Shown here: positions 27,360-35,867 of the stretch, one piece after another
How the letters are laid out: each line of letters begins with the position of its first letter
Position numbering within the stretch: position 1 is the first letter of the stretch
Made by a program: the position numbers and the translations under genes
Assembly (NCBI GenBank): GCA_014879445.1
Contig: JACSSC010000026.1
Span: forward strand, 66,033 to 126,972
Length of the DNA: 60,940 nucleotides
DNA from: Candidatus Competibacteraceae bacterium
GTDB taxonomy: Bacteria > Bacteroidota > Bacteroidia > CAIKAF01
Direction: 5' to 3'
Notes under the pieces: model-generated
Told to the model about the DNA's origin: nothing
The model's database searches: none
The model's input: only the letters and a program-made list of their open reading frames with translations

Positions 27360-28256
27360 TTATCGCAATGAAATGGTTTCTAATTCCTGTTCGTGAAAAT
27401 AATGAAGCATCTCGTTCCACTGTTCGTTGTTAAATGATGACACGCCCAAAGGAGGAAGAGTGCTTCCAATACGCTCTGCCTTGGCTTCTCCCATATTATG
27501 ATAGGCTAATAAATGAATTTTTTTTATGCCCATTTCTTTCAACTTTATTACAACCGATCTGATGTTTTGGTCGGTTGCTGTGTAGTCGGGTATAAGTGGC
27601 ATTCTGAACTCAACGGGGGCATTTGCCCGAATCAGGTTCTTTATGTTTTCCCAGATTTTCTCATTCCCAGCATGCAAGTGTTTCTTGTGTAATAATGTGT
27701 CAGCAATTTTAATGTCGAAATAAATGAGATCTAAATAAGGTAAAAGTTGCTGAAATTGATTCCATGAAAAATATCCATTTGTTTCAATGTTGGTGTGAAT
27801 ATTTTGGGTTTTGCATCGCTTCAACAAGTCGAATAAAAGATCAAAATGTAGGGTTGGCTCACCGCCCGAAAAAGTAACGCCCCCTCCGGATGTTTGATAA
27901 TAATCTTTATCCTTTTCGATTTCAAGCATAATCTGTTCGGGTGTTAAATGTTGCCCAATTACTCTAATAGCACCAGCATGGCACGATACAGAGCATGAAG
28001 TACATTGTGTGCATAATGCACGATTAATTGTTAAATTGGGCTGGAAACCAATTGCCCCATGAGGGCAAAACATTGCACAATCACGAAGATTTTGGCATTT
28101 ATCAGGATAATAAGCCAATTCAACTTTATGAGAAATAGATTCAGGATTCTGACACCAGGGGCACTCCAGGTTGCACCCTTTTAGAAAAACGACCGTGCGT
28201 ATTCCAGGTCCGTCGTGAATAGAAAATCGCTGTATATCAAAAACCAATGGGATCAT
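27360..28256 (-). CDS. Glycyl-radical enzyme activating enzyme (radical SAM)
   Basis: 298 residues. The radical SAM cluster motif CNLECPWC lies near residue 29, after DIQRFSIHDGPGIRTVVFLKG, the standard start of activases. Between it and the SAM-binding GGGVTFSGGEP are two extra ferredoxin-like motifs (CQNLRDCAMFCPHGAI and CTQCTSCSVSCHAGAI), as in activases of 4-hydroxyphenylacetate decarboxylase, benzylsuccinate synthase and glycerol dehydratase, unlike the shorter PFL activase. It generates the radical on Gly771 of the enzyme encoded one base downstream. The gene starts 77 bases after the dch stop. Confidence 0.92.
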   Translation of the reverse strand: MIPLVFDIQRFSIHDGPGIRTVVFLKGCNLECPWCQNPESISHKVELAYYPDKCQNLRDCAMFCPHGAIGFQPNLTINRALCTQCTSCSVSCHAGAIRVIGQHLTPEQIMLEIEKDKDYYQTSGGGVTFSGGEPTLHFDLLFDLLKRCKTQNIHTNIETNGYFSWNQFQQLLPYLDLIYFDIKIADTLLHKKHLHAGNEKIWENIKNLIRANAPVEFRMPLIPDYTATDQNIRSVVIKLKEMGIKKIHLLAYHNMGEAKAERIGSTLPPLGVSSFNNEQWNEMLHYFHEQELETISLR

Positions 28257-28333
28257 CTCATATAAATCTTAACGGTATGAAAGTTACAGCAAAAAACAAA
28301 ATTAGCCAAAAGAAATAGGCGTGTGCCTGATGC

Positions 28334-29107
28334 TTAGGTATTTGTCCATAGAGGTTGTCGCTTCTCCAAAAAGGATTGTATCCCCTCATTGGCATCCGAC
28401 GTTTCCATAAGCTGACGGGTGTATATATATTCAAGCTGAGGCAGGAAATTGCCGATGATGTGATTAAACTTTGCACGAGCAGCCCTTACTGCAAAGCGCA
28501 ATGAAGTGGCGCTTTTAGGAATAATATGTTTTTCAATCCAAGCATCTGTACCGGCATTCAATGCATCTTTATCTTCAAACACAACATTCAGTAATCCTGT
28601 TTCCAAAGCTTCGATGGCATCCATGGATCTTCCCGTTAATAGAAGCTCTTCAGCGCGTGCAAGACCTATCTTTTCGGGCAGAATGATGGAAGCGGGCGGA
28701 GGGAATACCCCAAGTACTATTTCGGGCTGTCCCATCTTAGCAGATTTATCGGCGAAGAGAAAGTTACAGATAAGAGCTAATTCCATCCCACCACCCAAGC
28801 ACTGACCGGAAATTTTGGCCAAAGTTGGCACTTGCATTTCAACCAATGTCATGAAAATTTTATGAAATGTTTGCAACATAACAGGCGCCAATTCTTTGGT
28901 ATGCTCTTCGACGCTGGCACCAAAAGAAAAATGTTTGCCTTCTCCTTGAAAAGTAATGAGCTTAATTTCGTTTTGCTGGCGAATTTCATTAAGGCAATCC
29001 AAAATTTCATTCATCATGATATTGTCAAGTACATTACCCTTCCCATCGTTGAGAAGAATATTTGCTACAGATTGGTTATAAGAATACGTTAGCTGAATTT
29101 TTTCCAT
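28334..29107 (-). CDS. dch: Cyclohexa-1,5-diene-1-carbonyl-CoA hydratase
   Basis: 257 residues of the crotonase fold: ISGQCLGGGMELALICNFLFADKSAKMGQPEIVLGVFPPPASIILP. The oxyanion-hole segments (FSFGASVEEH and QCLGGGMEL) and the PEIVLGVFPPPAS stretch are characteristic of the dienoyl-CoA hydratase that adds water to the product of benzoyl-CoA reductase. The length fits Dch of Thauera and Azoarcus-type clusters. Context is decisive: it lies beside oah and had and in one run with bcrCBAD. A general enoyl-CoA hydratase would be the alternative by sequence alone. Confidence 0.85.
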   Translation of the reverse strand: MEKIQLTYSYNQSVANILLNDGKGNVLDNIMMNEILDCLNEIRQQNEIKLITFQGEGKHFSFGASVEEHTKELAPVMLQTFHKIFMTLVEMQVPTLAKISGQCLGGGMELALICNFLFADKSAKMGQPEIVLGVFPPPASIILPEKIGLARAEELLLTGRSMDAIEALETGLLNVVFEDKDALNAGTDAWIEKHIIPKSATSLRFAVRAARAKFNHIIGNFLPQLEYIYTRQLMETSDANEGIQSFLEKRQPLWTNT

Positions 29108-29144
29108 GAATATTAGATGTAGTGTTTACACTAAGAAATTATGA

Positions 29145-30248
29145 TTATGCATTTTCTGTTTTAAACTGAGGAGAAATAGCACGATGCATGTCTTCATCCC
29201 ATTCCTTTCCTTGAGCTAAAAGCAGGCGTAGTTTTACAAAATCCACTTCACGGTCGTCTTTTGGGCCGAAATTAAACGCCCTGAATCCTGCTTTGGCTTC
29301 GGTCATCATGTTTAATGCCAACCATTCGCGACTACTTTCTTTATTCATATCCCAATGCTCCAATTTTTTCTTTCTCACCTCTGTCAGTGTTTTGTTTGTG
29401 CAATTAGGAAATGTATGAAGAAGCTTGGCAATAAGTTTATTTACGGCCTCATCAAGTTTTGATAAATCAATTTCGGCTTTGCTCATTAACTCTTTTGCTT
29501 TAGCTAATTCTTCGCCTGTTTTCATTGTCCCGAATATTGGCTTGCCCCACTCATCAGCATATTTATCTAAAACAACCAGCGGATTTGGAATAAATTTCCC
29601 ATCCACTTTCAATACTGGGGCGATATCTGTTATTAAACCCAAGTGCAATGCCTGATGAGCAGTCCAAGGTTCACAAAGTGTAAGTGATGCCATTGCCCTT
29701 TCAACCCCCACGTATAAGTGTAGAAAATCGGTTGCTCCACCAATAGCCGCACTTCCATGTTTGGGGCCGGCCTGACCAAATCGCGCCATGTCAGAAGCAA
29801 CCGTAAAGTCGGCCGCCATTCCTATTTCCTGACCTCCTCCAATACGCATTCCATTTACCCTGCAAACAACCGGCTTTTCGCATTTTAAAATAGCCGACAC
29901 CATATCATTAAACAAGCGCATATATTGAGAATATTCCTGAGGATTGCCGGAATAATACTCTGCATATTCTTTTGTATTTCCTCCTGTGCAAAACGCTTTA
30001 TCTCCTACGGCGGTAAAAACAACGGCCACGACACTTCTGTCGTTAGATGCCTCTCCAAAAGCCATAATAATTTCTTTTACGGCCTTTGTGGTATATGAAT
30101 TATATTGCTTCGGATTATTCAAAATAATCCATGCATTGTATAATCCATCCACTGGTGTTCCATTCTTGTTTATGCAAGGTCTTTTTTCAAATAAAATTTC
30201 TGTGAAGTTGTATCCTTCAACTAGATCGTGATTCTTCAATGCTTCCAT
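29145..30248 (-). CDS. oah: 6-oxocyclohex-1-ene-1-carbonyl-CoA hydrolase (ring-opening)
   Basis: 367 residues, the length of the Oah/BamA family and longer than ordinary crotonases. Recognisable segments are LVEGYNFTEILFEKRP at the N-terminus, ILNNPKQYNSYTTKAVKEII, DKAFCTGGNTKEYAEYYSGNPQEYSQYMRLFND, and VCRVNGMRIGGGQEIGMAADFTVASDMARFGQAGPKHGSAAIGGATDFL. These are strongly conserved across anaerobic aromatic degraders and are used as a marker for the benzoyl-CoA pathway. The enzyme hydrolytically opens the ring to 3-hydroxypimelyl-CoA in the cytoplasm. Nineteen bases follow the had stop, and dch comes 37 bases later. Confidence 0.95.
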   Translation of the reverse strand: MEALKNHDLVEGYNFTEILFEKRPCINKNGTPVDGLYNAWIILNNPKQYNSYTTKAVKEIIMAFGEASNDRSVVAVVFTAVGDKAFCTGGNTKEYAEYYSGNPQEYSQYMRLFNDMVSAILKCEKPVVCRVNGMRIGGGQEIGMAADFTVASDMARFGQAGPKHGSAAIGGATDFLHLYVGVERAMASLTLCEPWTAHQALHLGLITDIAPVLKVDGKFIPNPLVVLDKYADEWGKPIFGTMKTGEELAKAKELMSKAEIDLSKLDEAVNKLIAKLLHTFPNCTNKTLTEVRKKKLEHWDMNKESSREWLALNMMTEAKAGFRAFNFGPKDDREVDFVKLRLLLAQGKEWDEDMHRAISPQFKTENA

Positions 30249-30267
30249 ATAATCATTATTAAATTAT

Positions 30268-31329
30268 TTATTCAAAATCAGGCACCAATACTGAGCGTTT
30301 ATCGTATTTATGATGGAGTGTATTAGTAAATACTTCATTAATCTGCGACATAGGAAAAGTTTGAACGAAGTCAGCAATTTTTAATTTGCCCGAATCAATC
30401 AAATCCACAACTTCAGCATATAATTCGGGCTTGCATCCCCATGTGCCAATGAGTTTGGCATCAAATGCCATAAGATTGCTAAGTCGCACATCTGGCTTGG
30501 CCATGGTAAACCCAACAATGCTCAAAGTAGAAGTAAATGTAATCAGATTAAAAGCCAATTCTTGGCCTGGTGCTGTGCCCGAAATTTCAAAAATTTTCCA
30601 TCCATACTGGGGTGCGCCCAAATCCTTGGCTATCTCTTTCACCCTGGCTTTGATTTCTTTAATATCAAGACCTTTTGTATTAAGTGTTGCATCTACACCA
30701 TTACGTTTTGCTGCTTCCAGCTTTTCATCGCTTATATCGATGGCAAGCACTTTGGCCCCCATTATTTTTGCAATCAAAGCGCCATATACGCCAACGCCGC
30801 CAACGCCAATCACAATGGCCAAATCGCCGGACTCTAATTCTGATTTCTTGATAACCTGATACGGTGTTGAAATGGCATCGGCAATAACTGAGAGTTGTTC
30901 AAGCGAATATTTTTGCAATACTGAATCGGGCACCGTGCAAAGATATTTATGCGGAACCACGATATGAGAAGCAAATCCACCATGAAAATCATTTCCGGGC
31001 ATCAGTTGTTTTTGGCAAATATTACTTCTTCCCTTTTTACACAAATCACATTCCCCACATGGCAAAACCGCAGGGATAATCACATTTTTGCCTTTTAAAT
31101 GAGCAGGCCCTTCTATAACCGTACCACTAATCTCATGACCTAAAGTAAGTGGCAATTCCTTTTTGGTTCGAACCCCATCATGCCAAAAACTCAAATCGGT
31201 ATGACAGACACCACAGCCGGCAACCTTAATCAAGGCCTCATGTTCCTGCACCTGTGGAATGTCGGTGCTAACTAAAGAAAATTCTGTTTGAAGGGCAGTC
31301 ATCTGCCACTGTTGCATTTTTGTACTCAT
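30268..31329 (-). CDS. had: 6-hydroxycyclohex-1-ene-1-carbonyl-CoA dehydrogenase
   Basis: 353 residues of the zinc alcohol dehydrogenase type. Catalytic zinc site GCGVCHTDLSFW and GHEISG; structural zinc Cys in CGECDLCKKGRSNIC; NAD-binding GVGGVGVYGA. The family-specific C-terminal part (SGTAPGQELAFNLITFTSTLSIVGFTMAKPDVRLSNLMAFD) matches Had of the benzoyl-CoA pathway. It oxidises the hydroxyl formed by Dch and yields NADH, which could feed Rnf. The second Met (31317) is an alternative start, because a TAATTTTG box at 31337-31344 would place transcription start at about the first ATG. Confidence 0.92.
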   Translation of the reverse strand: MSTKMQQWQMTALQTEFSLVSTDIPQVQEHEALIKVAGCGVCHTDLSFWHDGVRTKKELPLTLGHEISGTVIEGPAHLKGKNVIIPAVLPCGECDLCKKGRSNICQKQLMPGNDFHGGFASHIVVPHKYLCTVPDSVLQKYSLEQLSVIADAISTPYQVIKKSELESGDLAIVIGVGGVGVYGALIAKIMGAKVLAIDISDEKLEAAKRNGVDATLNTKGLDIKEIKARVKEIAKDLGAPQYGWKIFEISGTAPGQELAFNLITFTSTLSIVGFTMAKPDVRLSNLMAFDAKLIGTWGCKPELYAEVVDLIDSGKLKIADFVQTFPMSQINEVFTNTLHHKYDKRSVLVPDFE

Positions 31330-31336
31330 AGTGGTG

Positions 31337-31344
31337 CAAAATTA
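31337..31344 (-). promoter_or_regulatory. Possible internal -7 box TAATTTTG before had
   Basis: Exact TAnnTTTG on the minus strand in the 62-base gap between the small Cys-tailed gene and had. It could give separate transcription of had-oah-dch and the glycyl-radical pair. No good -33 element is visible, so confidence is low. Confidence 0.3.
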
Positions 31345-31391
31345 GGTGTTTTTTTTTATGAATGGATGCGTTTCGGGACTATATCCAAGAA

Positions 31392-31553
31392 TCATTTTTC
31401 ACAGGTCTTTCCGTTACATGCGCCACAGCACCCACCACCATCAATATGATTTTTGGTTTTTAATTTTTTAGCTAATAATTGCACCCCCATCCATCCGGCA
31501 GCTAAAGCTGCAAGAGCAAAAACGGGAATCAGATATTGAATATATTCTTGCAT
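31392..31553 (-). CDS. 53-residue membrane protein with Cys-rich tail, rnf-linked
   Basis: A short gene from ATG at 31551-31553 to TGA at 31392-31394, 12 bases after rnfA. The peptide starts MQEYIQYLIPVFALAALAAGWMGVQLL, one membrane helix, then a basic linker KKLKTKNH, and a tail GGGCCGACNGKTC with four Cys. This resembles the small FeoB-associated Cys-rich membrane proteins, and I believe similar short genes accompany rnf in other bacteria of this phylum. The position suggests iron-sulfur or metal delivery to the Rnf complex, or a small subunit. Role unproven. Confidence 0.65.
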   Translation of the reverse strand: MQEYIQYLIPVFALAALAAGWMGVQLLAKKLKTKNHIDGGGCCGACNGKTCEK

Positions 31554-31565
31554 ATAAATATTTAT

Positions 31566-32138
31566 TTATCCAAACAATCCGGCAAACCCCATAAACGCAA
31601 GCGAAATAATACCGGCAATTATTAAATTAAGAGCAGCGCCACGAACCAATCTTGGGATTTGCAATATTCGTGTTTCTTCGCGAACGCCAGCCAATAATAC
31701 CAACGCCAGTGTAACGCCTAATCCGGCTCCAATAGCATAAATCAATCCTTCCAAAAAACCATATCCCTTATTGGTTGAAAAAAGTGCCAATCCTAAAATC
31801 GCACAATTGGTGGTAATGAGCGGAAGAAAGATACCAAGAGCTTTAAACAATTCCGGGCTGAGTTTTTTAATCGCCATTTCCACAAATTGCACAGCGCTTG
31901 CAATAACAATAATAAAGCTAATAAGACGCAAATACGGTGCATGTATCAATACCCATGTATTCAGCGCATAGGATGCCAATGCTGTGATAACCATAACAAA
32001 GATGTTTGCCAATCCCAAACGAAACGCCGTTTGTAATTGTGCAGAAACCCCCAAAAATGGGCATAAGCCCAAAAACATGGAAAGCGTAAAATTATTTACT
32101 AATAATGCAGAAATAAAAATCCAAATTAACTCGTTCAT
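31566..32138 (-). CDS. rnfA: Rnf electron transport complex subunit A
   Basis: 190 residues with six membrane helices, the RnfA/NqrE type: LVNNFTLSMFLGLCPFLGVS near the N-terminus and ITTNCAILGLALF in the middle, each with the conserved Cys that bind the intramembrane Fe-S cluster together with RnfE. The start overlaps the rnfE stop (ATGA). Rnf couples electron flow between ferredoxin and NAD to pumping of Na+ or H+. Confidence 0.95.
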   Translation of the reverse strand: MNELIWIFISALLVNNFTLSMFLGLCPFLGVSAQLQTAFRLGLANIFVMVITALASYALNTWVLIHAPYLRLISFIIVIASAVQFVEMAIKKLSPELFKALGIFLPLITTNCAILGLALFSTNKGYGFLEGLIYAIGAGLGVTLALVLLAGVREETRILQIPRLVRGAALNLIIAGIISLAFMGFAGLFG

Positions 32139-32773
32139 GCTGTTTTGCTTCTTTTTTGTTTGTTGCGTTCAGTCATCCAATTAAAAAATAACAGTAGAAA
32201 TCCCAAACTAAAAAAACCACCTGGTGGCAAAATCATAATAATCCAGGGCTCAAAACTTTTTCCAAAAAGATCAACTGCAAAAATTGAACCGTTGCCCAAG
32301 ACCTCACGAATAATACCAATGCTAACTAGAGCAAATGTAAATCCGGCGCTCATGCCTGCCGCATCAATAATTGACATACCAATATTGTTTTTACTTGCAA
32401 AAGCTTCCTGACGTCCCAAGATAAGGCAATTTACAACAATGAGCGCAATAAAAGCACCAAGCTCCTTGTGGATATCGGGCAAAAACGCTTCCAGTACAAA
32501 ATCAATAACCGTAACGAATGTGGCAATAATAACGATGTAAGTAGTGATGCGAACTTGTTTGGGTATTACTTTGCGTAATAATGACACTAAAATGCTAGAA
32601 CAAACAAGCACGAATGTAGTAGCCAACCCCATCGCTAAACCATTAATGGCGCTATTGGTAACAGCTAAGGCAGGGCACATTCCCAGCAATGCCACAAAAA
32701 CGGGATTTTCTTTCCACAACCCCTTAATAAATTCAGCCGCTACCCGGCTTTTTTCTGTTGACATATCACTCAT
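32135..32773 (-). CDS. rnfE: Rnf electron transport complex subunit E
   Basis: 212 residues, six membrane helices. Conserved segments VFVALLGMCPALAVTNSA and ALIVVNCLILGRQEAFASKN contain the two Cys that share a [2Fe-2S] centre with RnfA. Overlaps rnfG by eight bases and rnfA by four. Confidence 0.95.
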   Translation of the reverse strand: MSDMSTEKSRVAAEFIKGLWKENPVFVALLGMCPALAVTNSAINGLAMGLATTFVLVCSSILVSLLRKVIPKQVRITTYIVIIATFVTVIDFVLEAFLPDIHKELGAFIALIVVNCLILGRQEAFASKNNIGMSIIDAAGMSAGFTFALVSIGIIREVLGNGSIFAVDLFGKSFEPWIIMILPPGGFFSLGFLLLFFNWMTERNKQKRSKTA

Positions 32774-33464
32774 CTTTTGCAGGTGTTGAAATTTGATTTT
32801 CGTTTAAATATGCTTCAATTGCCGTTTTCCACTTGGTCAGATTTTTATTTAAAAGTCGAACTACTGCCTTTGAAGAAATAGTAGCGCCGGTAATGGCTTC
32901 CACTTCGTTGGGATTTTGTTTTTCGCCCTTTTTAACGGGTACTATTTCGGGCTCAACAGCCAGTTGTGTAAAGTTCATTACAAAGGCCTCATCTTTAAAA
33001 ATTTTATCGCCTAATCCTGGGGTTTCTTTACACTGCAACACTTCATAACCGATCACCATTTTTCCTACTGCATCATATCCAAAAAGAACACCTATGATAT
33101 CTTGAAAGCCGGGCTCCCCTCCATGAATTGCCACGCCGGTAAACTCTCCATTATCATTCATCCCAAAAAAAATTCGCTCAGGTTCTTCGCCTTTTTTGGA
33201 TTCAGGGCTGGGATTATATTCGGCTAATTTGCCATTATTGTCCAAAGCCAATGTTTTGAACGTCGTAGTGCCTGGCAATACTTTAAAGATGGCTTTTTTT
33301 AGTGCTTCGGCTTTATTATTCTCAATAATCGGTTTTGTAAATAAAAAAACGCCCACCAAAATTAATCCCGACATAAATCCAGCAAACCCGAGCGTGAAAA
33401 TCAATCGAAACGAACTGGGTTCTTTCTCTGCACCTTCTTCAATCATTTTTTCTTCCTTACTCAT
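32766..33464 (-). CDS. rnfG: Rnf electron transport complex subunit G (FMN-binding)
   Basis: 232 residues with one N-terminal membrane helix (LIFTLGFAGFMSGLILVGVFLF) and an outward-facing FMN-binding domain. The covalent flavin site is EAITGATISSKAVVRLLN, with the Thr/Ser of GATIS as attachment point; the ETPGLGDKI motif of the family is also present. Overlaps rnfD by four bases. Confidence 0.94.
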   Translation of the reverse strand: MSKEEKMIEEGAEKEPSSFRLIFTLGFAGFMSGLILVGVFLFTKPIIENNKAEALKKAIFKVLPGTTTFKTLALDNNGKLAEYNPSPESKKGEEPERIFFGMNDNGEFTGVAIHGGEPGFQDIIGVLFGYDAVGKMVIGYEVLQCKETPGLGDKIFKDEAFVMNFTQLAVEPEIVPVKKGEKQNPNEVEAITGATISSKAVVRLLNKNLTKWKTAIEAYLNENQISTPAKDE

Positions 33465-34465
33465 TTGTACCCGTATGGTTTAATTTTAGTAAAACGATTA
33501 ATTAAGGGTGTGGCTGCATTCATCAACAGAATAGCATACATTACACCTTCGGGCAAGCCACCCCAAATACGAATCAACACTACAAAAAACCCGATGCCCA
33601 AGCCGTATATCCAAAGGCCTTTTGGCGTAACCGGCGATGTAACCAAATCGGTAGCCATATAAATGGTTCCTAACAGAAGTCCACCAGAAAAAATCATAAA
33701 CAATGGCGAGGGATATTGTTCTGGATTGATAAGAAAAAACATACCTGAAAAAACGGCAACCGTAAGCAGAATTGAAAGCGGGATACGCCAATTAATAATT
33801 TTTCGCCAAATCAAATATATGCCTGCTAAAAGAAAAAGCAGGGCACTTGTTTCGCCCAAAGAACCACCTGTGCTTCCTAATAATAAATCAATAATCGGTG
33901 TAGAAGTATGTTCAAATTTCATTTGAGCCAAGGGTGTCGCCGTGCTTACGGCATCTATGTTTTCACCCTGAAAAAAAGGCATCGCCAAATTGGTGCCACG
34001 GAATGAAAAATGTTGACCATTGGGAGCTGACCAGGTAGTAATCGCTGTTGGAAAAGATGCTTGTAAGAAAGCTCTGCCCAACAATGCAGGGTTGAACACG
34101 TTTTGTCCTAAGCCGCCCCAAATTAACTTACCAACGCCAATGGCAACAACCCCTCCCAAGAATGCCATCCAAAGCGGAAATCCTGGCGGAAGACATAAAG
34201 CCAAAAGCAAACCTGTAATTACCGCACTGCCATCTTTCAGCGAAGTCCATCGCGGTTGTGATATTGAAAAAGCATACTCTGTAACCAAACAACCGGCCAA
34301 AGAAGCAATCAAAACAGAAAGAGCTCCTAAACCAAAAAAATAATAAGCCGCCAAAACCATAGGAATAAGAGAAAGCACAACCTCCCACATAATACGTGGC
34401 GTACTGTCGGTACTATGTAAAAATGGAGATGTAGAAACGGTAATTATTTTCTCTTTATGCTTCAT
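33461..34465 (-). CDS. rnfD: Rnf electron transport complex subunit D
   Basis: 334 residues with about nine to ten membrane helices. The covalent FMN site is in DAVSTATPLAQMKF, matching the S(T)AT motif of RnfD/NqrB. N-terminal SPFLHSTDSTPRIMWEVVLSLIPM is typical. Part of the rnfBCDGEA set; begins 42 bases after rnfC. Confidence 0.95.
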   Translation of the reverse strand: MKHKEKIITVSTSPFLHSTDSTPRIMWEVVLSLIPMVLAAYYFFGLGALSVLIASLAGCLVTEYAFSISQPRWTSLKDGSAVITGLLLALCLPPGFPLWMAFLGGVVAIGVGKLIWGGLGQNVFNPALLGRAFLQASFPTAITTWSAPNGQHFSFRGTNLAMPFFQGENIDAVSTATPLAQMKFEHTSTPIIDLLLGSTGGSLGETSALLFLLAGIYLIWRKIINWRIPLSILLTVAVFSGMFFLINPEQYPSPLFMIFSGGLLLGTIYMATDLVTSPVTPKGLWIYGLGIGFFVVLIRIWGGLPEGVMYAILLMNAATPLINRFTKIKPYGYK

Positions 34466-34507
34466 GTTCTTATTTCTTCAAATCGTTGACTCTTGTATTA
34501 TGCATAT

Positions 34508-35851
34508 TTATCCTGCTTTTTCCTTTGCTTTCTTTTCTCTGAGCAATCCCTTAGCAACCCTAAAGCTCTGTACTAAAGGTATCCCTGACGGGCAAACAAA
34601 TGAGCAGCTTCCACACTCAAAACAATCAAAAACATAATTCTCTTCCATTTCATCCCACAAATCATTTTTGGCAAGCAGGCCTAATAACGATGGATTCAGA
34701 TGCATCGGACATGCATCTATACATTTTCCACATCGTATGCAACTATACTCTTCCATGGGCTTCACCTCCTTGTCCGTGAGGGCTAACAACCCTGATGTTC
34801 CTTTTACAACAGGCGTATGTATCGTCTTTTGCACTTGACCCATCATAGGGCCTCCAAGCAATATTCTGGATGCTCCGGGCTTTAATCCTCCACAATAATC
34901 GAGCACTTCACGAATGGGTGTACCTATCGGAACTAATAGATTTGCCGGACGATTTAGTGCTGTGCCTGTTACTGTAACAATTCTTTCAATTAATGGCATT
35001 CCTTTTCTGAACCAGTGGCTGATAGCAGCAATGGTTCCGATGTTGGAAACCAGCGATTCAACATCCAAAGGTAGTTTGCCGGATGGCACTTCCTTGTTAA
35101 GTACAGCCGTTATTAGCATCTTCTCTGCACCCTGGGGATACTTTACTTTCAGTGGAATAACCTCGACCGGTAATGTGCTATCTGCGATTTTGCGACCTAG
35201 TATCTCAATGGCATCCGGCTTATTGGCCTCAATTCCAATAAATATTTTTTCGGCTTTAATAAAGTGTTGCAAAATACCAATCCCGTCCACAATAGCGTCA
35301 GGTTGCTCAACCATGGTGCGATGATCTGAAGTAAGAAATGGCTCACATTCGCATCCATTAAGTATAATATAACGACATGTTTTGCCTTCTGGAATAGCAA
35401 ATTTAACGTGTGCAGGAAAAGCTGCCCCTCCCAAACCTACTAAGCCCGACTCCTGCACTGAGGCCAAAAACTCTTTCATGGACAGGGTTGTAGGATCAGG
35501 TGGCAAGGGTTGCGAAAACTGCTGTGTGGAATATGCGTCCGTTTTGATTCGAATACCTGGCACCATCTGCCCCGACGTGTTTTCAACCAAATCAACAGCT
35601 GTAACCGTGCCATCTACTGGAGCATGCAGCGCCACCGAAACAAAGCCCGTGCTTTCGGCAATCTTTTGACCGCGTAACACTTTATCACCCTTTTTTACGA
35701 TTGCTTTTGATGGGGCGCCAATATGCTGCCCCAATGGCAACACATATTCATCAGAAAAAGGCATCCGCTCAACCGGCAAATGCTCGGTAAACTCTTTGTA
35801 TTCATCGGGATGAATGCCGTGAGAAAAAGTATGAAGTTTTGACATGCCCAT
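34508..35851 (-). CDS. rnfC: Rnf electron transport complex subunit C
   Basis: 447 residues. GLGGAAFPAHVKF is the NADH/FMN-binding Gly-rich loop shared with NuoF, followed by ILNGCECEPFLTSDHRTM. Near the C-terminus are two cluster motifs, CIRCGKCIDACP and CFECGSCSFVCPSGIPLVQ. RnfC is the soluble NADH-oxidising or NAD-reducing subunit. Its start lies 16 bases after the giant PFOR-like gene, so that gene is inserted between rnfB and rnfC. Confidence 0.95.
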   Translation of the reverse strand: MGMSKLHTFSHGIHPDEYKEFTEHLPVERMPFSDEYVLPLGQHIGAPSKAIVKKGDKVLRGQKIAESTGFVSVALHAPVDGTVTAVDLVENTSGQMVPGIRIKTDAYSTQQFSQPLPPDPTTLSMKEFLASVQESGLVGLGGAAFPAHVKFAIPEGKTCRYIILNGCECEPFLTSDHRTMVEQPDAIVDGIGILQHFIKAEKIFIGIEANKPDAIEILGRKIADSTLPVEVIPLKVKYPQGAEKMLITAVLNKEVPSGKLPLDVESLVSNIGTIAAISHWFRKGMPLIERIVTVTGTALNRPANLLVPIGTPIREVLDYCGGLKPGASRILLGGPMMGQVQKTIHTPVVKGTSGLLALTDKEVKPMEEYSCIRCGKCIDACPMHLNPSLLGLLAKNDLWDEMEENYVFDCFECGSCSFVCPSGIPLVQSFRVAKGLLREKKAKEKAG

Positions 35852-35867
35852 CTGTTCGTTATTGTGC

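Noticed and set aside
28506-28805. Antisense frames over dch, oah, had and rnf genes
   Set aside because: They are shadows of well-supported coding sequences, with composition following the complementary strand.
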